Below, piece after piece: positions 1 through 6,259 of a stretch of 11,818 nucleotides of DNA. The stretch is from assembly GCA_002591625.1 (NCBI GenBank), contig PCDB01000031.1:50905-62722 (forward strand). The letters are read 5' to 3'. Within the stretch, counting starts at the first letter, position 1, and every line of letters begins with the position of its first letter. Made by a program: the position numbers and the translations under genes. The notes below the pieces were generated by a model that had not been told where the DNA came from, searched no databases, and worked only from the letters and a program-made list of their open reading frames with translations. Source of the stretch: Porticoccaceae bacterium. Lineage in GTDB: Bacteria > Pseudomonadota > Gammaproteobacteria > Pseudomonadales > Porticoccaceae.

Positions 1-990
1 GAAGACATGTATTGTGGGCCTTTCTGCCTTCCTGTGCCCGAGTCCAACTTTGCAACTAATGTGACAGCGTCAGACAAGTGGTCTGCGAATACTTGGAGAT
101 TTGTTGTAAATCATAGACTTAGTGATGATGTGATGATTTATGGTAGTGCGTCAAAGGGCTTTATTGCAGGAGGTTTCACTGAAACTTGCGGTACAAACCC
201 AGGCTGTGCCGGTGGGTATGATCCGGAGGAATCTCAGAGTTTCGAAATTGGGTTAAAGGGTGACTTCTTAGATGGGACACTTCGTTTCAACGCCGCAGCC
301 TTCAATGTGGTTTATGAAGACCTGCTGCGGACTCAAGTAGTAACGGTGCAAACGCCTCAAGGCGAGACCTTTCAGGAGACCAAGGTGGTAAACAATGGTG
401 AATCAGAGGCTAGCGGGCTTGAGTTAGAAGTTACCTGGGTCCCGACCGACGAATTCAGGGTAGATTTTAATCTGGGTACGTTAGATCATGAGTTTAATGA
501 GTACAAATTGATCGGTGCCGGCGCTCAAGCGTTATATGGAACAATGGGAGTTGGAGCAGATTACGCTGCTGCAAATCCAACATTGGACTTATCCGGATTG
601 GAGCCTACTCGTTCTCCAGAGTTAAATTGGGGCCTAAGCGCGACCTATGACTTTGAATTGGACGGGGGTGGTAACCTCACTACTAACGTGAATATGGCTT
701 ACAGCGACGAAGCACAATCACAGCCTTTTCCAGCAAACGCTCAGGGATTAGACGCTAACGGCCAAGCTATTATCAAGCAAAAGGGCAACACTCAGATGGA
801 TTCCTACACGGTGATGAATGCATCTATAAAGTACACAACTCCGGACGGAAAGGTTGGAGTTACGCTATTCGGCAAGAACCTAACCGAGGAAGTGTATCAA
901 GTGGATGCCGCGGCAGTTGCTACCCTTTGGGTATGGTCTAACTATGGTGCCCCTCGATTCCTCGGATTGAAAGTTGACTATAACTTCTGA
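1..990 (+). CDS. TonB-dependent outer-membrane receptor, C-terminal part (5' end cut by window edge)
   Basis: The frame is open from base 1, so the ATG at 7 is not a credible start and the gene runs in from the left. About 329 residues are visible, against roughly 700-850 for a whole receptor. They have the alternating polar/aromatic strand pattern of a TonB-dependent beta-barrel: a 'VMIYGSASKGFIAGGF' strand, 'FEIGLKGDFLDGTLRFNAAAFNV', 'NNGESEASGLELEV', and a final 'VTLFGKNLTEEVYQ ... GLKVDYNF' with the terminal Phe recognised by the BAM machinery. The family imports ferric siderophores, vitamin B12, glycans or other large ligands across the outer membrane using TonB-ExbBD energy. The substrate cannot be read from this part, because the plug and TonB box are missing. 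Two close cysteine pairs (CGPFC near the visible start; CGTNPGC at about residues 59-65) probably form disulfides in extracellular loops. A hairpin terminator follows. The family is secure; the ligand is unknown. Confidence 0.93.
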   Translation, partial: EDMYCGPFCLPVPESNFATNVTASDKWSANTWRFVVNHRLSDDVMIYGSASKGFIAGGFTETCGTNPGCAGGYDPEESQSFEIGLKGDFLDGTLRFNAAAFNVVYEDLLRTQVVTVQTPQGETFQETKVVNNGESEASGLELEVTWVPTDEFRVDFNLGTLDHEFNEYKLIGAGAQALYGTMGVGADYAAANPTLDLSGLEPTRSPELNWGLSATYDFELDGGGNLTTNVNMAYSDEAQSQPFPANAQGLDANGQAIIKQKGNTQMDSYTVMNASIKYTTPDGKVGVTLFGKNLTEEVYQVDAAAVATLWVWSNYGAPRFLGLKVDYNF

Positions 991-1044
991 AACTTACCTG
1001 TCCGGTTTGAAGGCGAACCGAGGAATTTGAAAAAAGATGTGTTA

Positions 1045-1078
1045 CAACAAAAGCTAGGCTTTACCCTGGCTTTTGTTG
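1045..1078 (+). terminator. Hairpin terminator after the TonB receptor
   Basis: A 14-bp stem (1045-1058 paired with 1065-1078, one G-T wobble) closes a 6-base loop, CTTTAC. The right arm reads CCTGGCTTTTGTTG, so the T-rich stretch is largely inside the arm, and the bases after it are only moderately T-rich. A weaker inverted repeat, CGGTT...AACCG (1003-1007/1016-1020), lies just before it. Position directly behind the receptor stop and before an independent lipoprotein gene fits transcription termination. Confidence 0.7.
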
Positions 1079-1188
1079 CTATTTGCTTCGCGTTTCCAAA
1101 AAAAATTTAAATAACTCAAAAGTAGGATTTTTAATTTTGCAAAAGGGGTATCAGGCTATCATCCAGTTCTGCTGAGTGGTGATTAGCT

Positions 1189-1222
1189 ACTCAACACTCA
1201 ACACTCAACACTCAACACTCAA
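1189..1222 (+). repeat. Heptanucleotide tandem repeat (ACTCAAC)4.9 in a gene leader
   Basis: Four perfect ACTCAAC units (1189-1216) are followed by six of seven bases of a fifth (1217-1222). The array ends 17 bases before the lipoprotein start codon, so it lies in the 5' leader or promoter-proximal DNA. The lipoprotein frame is open through the array back to a TGA at 1180-1182, but no start codon exists there, so copy number cannot switch the reading frame of the protein. TGAGT at 1173-1177 can pair with any ACTCA in the array. A change in copy number would change spacing or leader structure. Confidence 0.9.
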
Positions 1223-1239
1223 ACCGATACGCGACGAGG

Positions 1240-3921
1240 ATGCTTAAATTCGTTAAATCTGCAGTGCTTATTGCGCTTTCCTTATCGATTGCCGCCTGCG
1301 GAGGAGGTGGGGGTGGTTCATCAGCACAATCAATAAATCAGGCCCCTCAGGTGCAAGCTGGCGCAGATCAGCAGGCGCCTGCTGGAACCCGAGTGACCCT
1401 GTCCGGAAGTGCAAGCGATAGTGATGGGGCTGTTGTAAGTTATAGTTGGGCGCAAGACTCGGGCGATTCAGTGGCACTTGAGGGAGCGGATACCCTCACT
1501 GCTCAATTTGATATGCCAGAGAGACCAATTTCATCGTCGTTTTTGTTCACGTTAACCGTTACCGATAATAGGGGACTGAGTGCCTCTGATTCGGTCGCTA
1601 TCGAACATGAGAATGCCCCTCCGGTTGCCAGTGCTGGAAAAGACGAGGCATATACCGCAGGATCAATCGTGACACTGACTGGAACTTCTGAGGATCCCGA
1701 TGGGACTATAGACGTCTATTCTTGGGTGCAGAATTCAGGTGACTCAGTTAATATTTCTGGCTCGGAAAGCGCTGTCGCAAACTTTACCATGCCGTCACAA
1801 CCGACGACTGACACTTTTGAGTTTATGTTTACCGTCAGAGATAACCGAGGTGCAGAGAGCTCAGATACTGTCACTATTTTTTATATCAATAACCCGCCTC
1901 TAGTGAACGCAGGTCCTGACCAGGACATTCCGGCAGGTCAGGATGTCTTCCTGTCTGGGAGCGCGAGCGATATTGATGGGACAATCGTGTCCTATAGTTG
2001 GACTCAGGAGTCAGGTGACGAGGTCAATTTGACCGATGCTGAAACGGCCGCAGCGCATTTTCAGATGCCGCAAAGACCAGTATCAACGACACTGGTTTTC
2101 CGATTTACTGTGACCGACGATGGGGGATTGACTGCTTACGATACAATTACCATCAATCATGAGAATACTGCGCCAACCGTTACCGTGCAAAGTGGCCCTA
2201 TTGGTGCAGCAGGTTCGTCAGTGTATCTAATTGCTGATGCCAGTGATGTAGACGGTGATATTGTCAGCTATCAATGGACCCAGACTGGGGGGCTGGCTGT
2301 TGAGCTCAATGATGCAGACACAGCCAACCCTAATTTCCTCGTGCCAACCGATGCAGAAACTGAGATCTTGCTCTTTAGTTTGTCGGTCACGGACAATCGG
2401 GGAGCAAGCGCGTCCGCCTCTATAACTATCGCTTTATCCTCAATGGTAACTGGCAGGGTTACTTTTGATCTAGTACCTCTTGATACAATCAGCAGTGGGC
2501 TCGATTATGAGGGTACGCGGGTTGTGCCTGCTCGAGGAGTTTTAGTGGAGTTGGTGGATTCTAAAAACAAGGTTGTTGCATCAACTACGACCGATTCTAA
2601 GGGCAATTACTCGGTGCCCGCAGAACTTAGCAGCGAACTGCGAGTGCGAGTATCCTCTCGAATGCGAAGAGGCAATATTTGGGACGTCAAGGTGACTGAT
2701 AATACTAACGGCGGGACGCTTTATGCAGGTCAAGGGGAGCTTTTCAATCCTGAAACTGATGATCTGGTTCGAGACCTTCACTTTGAGTCCGGCTGGACCG
2801 GTGACCGTTACGGAGCGGTTCGATCAGCAGCACCATTTGCGATATTAGACGCAGTATATGATGCAAAAGAAACGTTCGTTTCTGTTGATCCAGTGCTGCG
2901 TTTCCCACCGCTAGAAATTTTTTGGAGTGAGAAAAATAGTACGGCTGATGGCTCTATCGAGGAGGGAGATATTGGCACCTCTTTTTATCAAGGAGGTAAC
3001 ATTTATATTCTCGGTAAATCTGATGGTGATACTGATGAGTACGATCGTCATGTGGTCATCCATGAGTGGGGTCACTATTTTGAGCATAAACTGTCACGCT
3101 CAGATTCGATTGGGGGGCCCCATGGTTCCGGGGAAAAACTCGATCTGCGAGTTGCATTTTCAGAGGGGTGGGGTAATGCAATATCAGCAATTGTTACAGA
3201 TGATCAGTATTACCGAGATAGTTCGGGAAAAAACCAAGCGCTGGGATTCTCGATTGATGTTGAGAGCAATGATGTTAGAAATCCTGGTTGGTTTAGTGAA
3301 GGGTCGATACAATCAATTCTTTTTGATCTCTATGATGAGCAGAACGAAGGCATGGATAACACCAATCTGGGTTTTGATTCCATTTATTCGGTGTTGGTAT
3401 CGGAAAATTTTAAAGCAAACCCTTTCTTTTCAAGTATCTTCACGTTTATCGACGAGTTGACAGATCAGCAGAACGAGGCGATTTCGAATATAACCGGTCT
3501 AGTTGAGGGTCAGAGTATCACTGGCACCGGCTCAGACGGGGCAGGGGAAACAAACGACGGAGGTATTCCTTCTGCACTTCCGGTCTACAGATACATTGAT
3601 GTGAACGGGGCGAAGCTCGATAAACTTTGTACTGTGGCTGGCGTAGGAGCACAAAATAAGTTGGGTAACTCGGTTTTCATCTCATTTGACGTTGAATTGG
3701 CTGGAGAGCATGCCTTCAATGCAACTAGCGTGAGCGGTGCCTTATTGGCGGATGTCGATTTTATAATCTACAAATCGGGAGTTGTTATCGCTACTGCCGA
3801 GGGTACTCAGGCAGGGCAAGAGCAACTGAATTTGGAGCTCGATGAAGGTCGTTATGCAATGGCGCTCTATGGTTACGAGATATCAGAAGACACTTGCTTT
3901 GACTTATCGATTACTCGCTAA
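1240..3921 (+). CDS. PKD-repeat outer-membrane lipoprotein with a zinc-metallopeptidase domain
   Basis: This 893-residue protein has a lipoprotein signal: Lys-rich start, hydrophobic core, lipobox I17-A18-A19-C20, then Gly at +2, which favours the outer membrane. A glycine linker leads to four PKD-like repeats of about 90 residues (about 33-122, 126-215, 218-307 and 311-399). Each carries 'SDxDGxIVSYSWxQxSG' and 'FTVTDNRG' signatures. A carboxypeptidase-regulatory-like beta domain follows (about 403-515, 'RGVLVELVDSKNKVVAS...GNYSVPA'). The peptidase region has HEWGH (H608, catalytic E609, H612) and SEGW 30 residues later (E642, likely third zinc ligand), a gluzincin arrangement resembling M36 fungalysins and M4. 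The C-terminal 110 residues look like a PPC-type beta sandwich with two cysteines (C797, C886). The role is presumably surface proteolysis or adhesion to protein substrates, which is inferred. Only one start is possible, and the GAGG abuts the ATG directly, which is unusual. The next gene starts 16 bases on. Confidence 0.88.
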   Translation: MLKFVKSAVLIALSLSIAACGGGGGGSSAQSINQAPQVQAGADQQAPAGTRVTLSGSASDSDGAVVSYSWAQDSGDSVALEGADTLTAQFDMPERPISSSFLFTLTVTDNRGLSASDSVAIEHENAPPVASAGKDEAYTAGSIVTLTGTSEDPDGTIDVYSWVQNSGDSVNISGSESAVANFTMPSQPTTDTFEFMFTVRDNRGAESSDTVTIFYINNPPLVNAGPDQDIPAGQDVFLSGSASDIDGTIVSYSWTQESGDEVNLTDAETAAAHFQMPQRPVSTTLVFRFTVTDDGGLTAYDTITINHENTAPTVTVQSGPIGAAGSSVYLIADASDVDGDIVSYQWTQTGGLAVELNDADTANPNFLVPTDAETEILLFSLSVTDNRGASASASITIALSSMVTGRVTFDLVPLDTISSGLDYEGTRVVPARGVLVELVDSKNKVVASTTTDSKGNYSVPAELSSELRVRVSSRMRRGNIWDVKVTDNTNGGTLYAGQGELFNPETDDLVRDLHFESGWTGDRYGAVRSAAPFAILDAVYDAKETFVSVDPVLRFPPLEIFWSEKNSTADGSIEEGDIGTSFYQGGNIYILGKSDGDTDEYDRHVVIHEWGHYFEHKLSRSDSIGGPHGSGEKLDLRVAFSEGWGNAISAIVTDDQYYRDSSGKNQALGFSIDVESNDVRNPGWFSEGSIQSILFDLYDEQNEGMDNTNLGFDSIYSVLVSENFKANPFFSSIFTFIDELTDQQNEAISNITGLVEGQSITGTGSDGAGETNDGGIPSALPVYRYIDVNGAKLDKLCTVAGVGAQNKLGNSVFISFDVELAGEHAFNATSVSGALLADVDFIIYKSGVVIATAEGTQAGQEQLNLELDEGRYAMALYGYEISEDTCFDLSITR

Positions 3922-3937
3922 AACAAGGAAATGGCAA

Positions 3938-4528
3938 ATGTTAGGTGCTTTGCGTATGGAAGGTAGGGCTTTAATTTTTTTAATCACCGGAGTTTTCGCT
4001 CTGACTTGCCAGGCGAGTGATCAGGTCTACTTTGGAAGATCAGGCTTCTTTGCCGAGTTGAACAATGATATATCCGTGCACTCTCAAGAAAGGTTTGATC
4101 AGGCGAGGAGCAGAAAGACGGGTGCGGCGGTTAATTTTTCGCACGACTATTTTGGAGTGCTCGATGTAGGCGAGCAGAGACTGGTTAGTTTGAAATTTGT
4201 TGAACACTATGCCAGCGGCAAAATGCTAGTTAATCTGTCGCCGCAAAATGGCTTGTTACTAGAGCCAGGCACTCGAAGCTATGAATTTCCGATTGATTCA
4301 ACCGACGACATTAATCTGGATGTGGTTCTCAGTAGCGAAACGGAAGGAAAATATTACCTCAATATTTTTGTGTCGGTGATTGGCAAAGCGAGTACACCTA
4401 TTTCGAGAGTTTTTGCACTAGCCGTATATGTTGGAGATGTTACTACGGATAAAAAGTCCAATCGCACCAAAATAGAAGCCGACGGCGGAATTATTCTAGT
4501 GCCAGTAACTGAAAAAACTCGTTCGTAG
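3938..4528 (+). CDS. Small exported protein of unknown function, downstream partner of the lipoprotein peptidase
   Basis: I do not recognise a family. The chosen ATG has AAGGA 8 bases upstream and gives 196 residues. The frame stays open further upstream inside the peptidase gene, but no ribosome site supports a longer form; an ATG at 3956 (Met7) is an alternative. Residues 9-22 are hydrophobic and end in 'LTCQA', so a type I signal peptide cut after A26 is likely. The ALTC sequence is a poor lipobox. The mature part is about 170 residues, with no cysteine and many short beta-like segments ('LVSLKFVEHYASGKMLVNLSP', 'INLDVVLSS', 'YYLNIFVSVIG', 'VFALAVYVGD'). This suggests a compact periplasmic or secreted beta-sandwich, perhaps like chaperone or Ig-like folds. 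The 16-base gap points to an operon with the peptidase, so it may be an inhibitor, chaperone or accessory subunit. That role is inference only. Confidence 0.8.
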   Translation: MLGALRMEGRALIFLITGVFALTCQASDQVYFGRSGFFAELNNDISVHSQERFDQARSRKTGAAVNFSHDYFGVLDVGEQRLVSLKFVEHYASGKMLVNLSPQNGLLLEPGTRSYEFPIDSTDDINLDVVLSSETEGKYYLNIFVSVIGKASTPISRVFALAVYVGDVTTDKKSNRTKIEADGGIILVPVTEKTRS

Positions 4529-4530
4529 AT

Positions 4531-4585
4531 GATCAATAATTTGAACAATTTTGATCAACTTGAATGCTCCATATTTTGTATGGAG
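4531..4585. terminator. Two hairpins between convergent genes, possible bidirectional terminator
   Basis: The 62-base gap between the convergent stops contains two inverted repeats. The first pairs GATCAA (4531-4536) plus AATT with AATT plus TTGATC (4551-4556) across a TGAAC loop, with one bulged T. The second pairs CTCCATA (4567-4573) with TATGGAG (4579-4585) across TTTTG. Neither has a long T run, so intrinsic termination is only plausible. The position favours it. Confidence 0.4.
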
Positions 4586-4590
4586 AGCAA

Positions 4591-5856
4591 TTAAACCTTG
4601 CCTAATCGAGGTTCGAACGATAGGTGTAGTTCTTTCAATCCTCTAAGGATAAAACCAGAGTGGTGTGTAAAATCATTTTGTTTTGGTGTGAGTTGCAGAC
4701 CTGACAGTCGGTTGATTAGGTGCTCATAAGCAATGTTTAATTCCATTCTAGCGAGGGACGACCCAGGACAACCGTGCTCGCCGCGACTAAACGCGAGATG
4801 GCGAGAGCAATTTGCGCGATTCAGATCAAGTTTTTCTGGGCAGGAAAATACTTCTTCGTCACGGTTAGCGGCTCCAAAACGGATATGAATAGTAGATCCT
4901 TTAGGAATAGGCGTGCCGCGAATTTCAGTGTCTATGACCGCGGTTCTGTAAAGGCCTTGCGTGGGGGATTCCAATCTGAGCACTTCGTTTGTAAAGTTTT
5001 GAATCTTTGACTTATCCTTTTTTAGAGCTTGGTAGATACTTGGATCTTTCAACATGAGCCACATTCCCGATGTGAGTGTGAAAGTAGTTGTTTCATTTCC
5101 ACCAATGTACATATTATCCACTATGGATGCGATCTCGTGATCGGTGAGTGGGCGCTTTTCATCAAATTTGGCTTGCACCAGATGAGTGATGACATCATCT
5201 TTAGGCCGCTTGCGGCGCTCATTAGCGATATCTCTAATGTAGTTCTGAAAATCTACACCCTGACGAGCGACCTCCATTTCTTGTGCCAAGCTTAATCCCC
5301 GCGCAAAGGGAAGCGTCCAAGTTGTGGACCATATCTTGAGTTGTGGTATGTCTTCGAGTGGGAAACCGATCATTGCCGTGATTATTTTAACTGGCAGAGG
5401 GATGGCAAACTCCTTGACAAATTCTATAGACCCTGAAGTTTCAAACTCATCGATCAGTTCGGTAATTGTTTCCTCAATAAACGGTTGAGTGCGACGGAGC
5501 ACCTGCCGATCCATTAGGTGCCGATCGATGAGCTTTCGATATTTTCCGTGGTCAGGCGGATCCATGCCCAGAAGCGGCCATCGAGTTCGTCCTGTTTCTT
5601 TGCCCAAACCGTGATCGATATAGTATTGTCGAGCCTCGGGGTGAACAATTAATGGTTCACCACCATATTTCTCGGGTTCGTTTGAAAAGGTTTTTGGGTC
5701 ACCGACAATGGTCAGGATGTCTTCATATTTGGTGATTACGAAGGTTGTCGATTCGGGTATCCTGTATACAGGAGCCTCGTCGAGAAGCGTCTTGTAGGCT
5801 GGGAACCAGTTTTCTTGGATATCTGGGTCAAAAAGATCAATTGAATCCATATTCAT
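4591..5856 (-). CDS. Cytochrome P450 (bacterial soluble type)
   Basis: A heme-thiolate monooxygenase, 421 residues from the chosen start, which is the usual length for soluble bacterial P450s. Counting from a GTG three codons earlier (5865), the diagnostic parts are all present: the I-helix oxygen-activation motif GGNETT (255-260), the ExxR motif E294-V-L-R297, and the heme loop FSRGEHGCPG (359-368) with proximal ligand C366. 'LLGMDPPDHGKYRKLI' is the family's early conserved block. I prefer ATG at 5856 because GGTGG (5862-5866) sits 5 bases before it and overlaps the GTG codon. No membrane anchor is seen, so the enzyme is cytoplasmic and needs ferredoxin and a reductase, neither of which lies in this window. 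Substrate is unknown. A weak promoter-like pair upstream (TTGTTG, 15 bases, TATAAC; complement of 5993-5998 and 5972-5977) would serve it. It sits at the convergent end of the - strand block. Confidence 0.95.
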   Translation of the reverse strand: MNMDSIDLFDPDIQENWFPAYKTLLDEAPVYRIPESTTFVITKYEDILTIVGDPKTFSNEPEKYGGEPLIVHPEARQYYIDHGLGKETGRTRWPLLGMDPPDHGKYRKLIDRHLMDRQVLRRTQPFIEETITELIDEFETSGSIEFVKEFAIPLPVKIITAMIGFPLEDIPQLKIWSTTWTLPFARGLSLAQEMEVARQGVDFQNYIRDIANERRKRPKDDVITHLVQAKFDEKRPLTDHEIASIVDNMYIGGNETTTFTLTSGMWLMLKDPSIYQALKKDKSKIQNFTNEVLRLESPTQGLYRTAVIDTEIRGTPIPKGSTIHIRFGAANRDEEVFSCPEKLDLNRANCSRHLAFSRGEHGCPGSSLARMELNIAYEHLINRLSGLQLTPKQNDFTHHSGFILRGLKELHLSFEPRLGKV

Positions 5857-5940
5857 TTTAACCACCAGAGAAGCAGAGCATATCGATACGTTCGTGTTGA
5901 CTCATACCAGACCAGTTTCCTAGACCATTTTAACCAGAGA
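5854..5940. repeat. Imperfect direct repeat around the P450 start
   Basis: On the + strand CATTTTAACCACCAGAGA (5854-5871) recurs as CATTTTAACCAGAGA (5926-5940), identical except for a 3-base ACC difference, with 72 bases between unit starts. The near copy contains the P450 ribosome-binding site and ATG. The far copy carries the same bases with an ATG followed at once by a stop (ATG GTC TAG on the - strand). It could be a small duplication or a repeated regulatory site. Confidence 0.6.
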
Positions 5941-6001
5941 GACCGAATAAAAACAAATGCATTTCGGTGGAGTTATAAAAAGAATCTTCGATCAACAAGT
6001 A

Positions 6002-6196
6002 TCAGAAACCGAGATCCTCTTGTGTAACCACTAAATTTATTTGATGTAAGTCAACTTCGCAGCGAATGAGTATTGGGTGACAGCAAACCGAACAGTCCTC
6101 TGTATAGGTTTGAGATTCCGTTGGATCGACTAAAATCTCTATTAATTCCCAACAAAAGGGACAGGTAATAGTTTCCTCTTTTAATTGTGTTATCAC
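6002..6196 (-). CDS. CPXCG-type cysteine-rich small protein
   Basis: This 64-residue protein belongs to the 'CPXCG motif-containing cysteine-rich' family, short putative zinc-ribbon proteins common in Gammaproteobacteria and of unknown role. The family pattern is clear: CPFC at 12-15, then 'IEILVDPTESQTYTEDC', CSVCC at 35-39 followed by HP, which should give a four-cysteine metal site (C12, C15, C35, C38). Here the Gly that normally follows the first pair is Trp16. Translation must begin at GTG (6194-6196), since a stop lies four codons upstream (6209-6211) and no ATG is in frame. AGG about 8 bases before the GTG may be the ribosome site. It is separated by 63 bases from the preceding hydrolase gene and by about 145 bases from the P450. 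Confidence 0.85.
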   Translation of the reverse strand: MITQLKEETITCPFCWELIEILVDPTESQTYTEDCSVCCHPILIRCEVDLHQINLVVTQEDLGF

Positions 6197-6259
6197 ATCA
6201 TAGGCCTGTTATGTTTATATTGACCCTCTGATCACCCGTGACCTGATTGAATGACACCT

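Noticed and set aside
1100..1180. Sigma-70 promoter before the lipoprotein gene (TTGCAA...TATCAT)
   Set aside because: The spacer is only 14 bases and no -35 sits at the right distance; too weak to list.
1189..1222. CRISPR or phage attachment-site reading of the heptamer array
   Set aside because: The units are 7 bases with no spacers, and no integrase or cas gene is near.
2927..3460. 177-codon open frame on the + strand overlapping the peptidase gene
   Set aside because: It lies wholly within the metallopeptidase domain in another frame. The lipoprotein frame carries clear motifs (HEWGH, SEGW) across the same bases, and the alternative product shows no domain.
3842..3937. Upstream extension of the small exported protein
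   Set aside because: It would overlap the peptidase gene, lacks a ribosome site and would bury the signal peptide at an internal position. The ATG at 3938 has AAGGA at good spacing.
3931..3966. Eleven-codon ORF that could be a leader peptide
   Set aside because: AAGGA is only 1 base from this ATG, and nothing suggests attenuation; the ATG at 3938 is better placed.
4774..5295. Two + strand open frames opposite the P450 gene
   Set aside because: They are antisense to the conserved heme loop, ExxR and I-helix coding regions, and their products show no recognisable motif.
6197..6259. Inverted repeat GGTCAC/GTGATC after the hydrolase gene as terminator
   Set aside because: The loop is too tight and no T run follows on the - strand.
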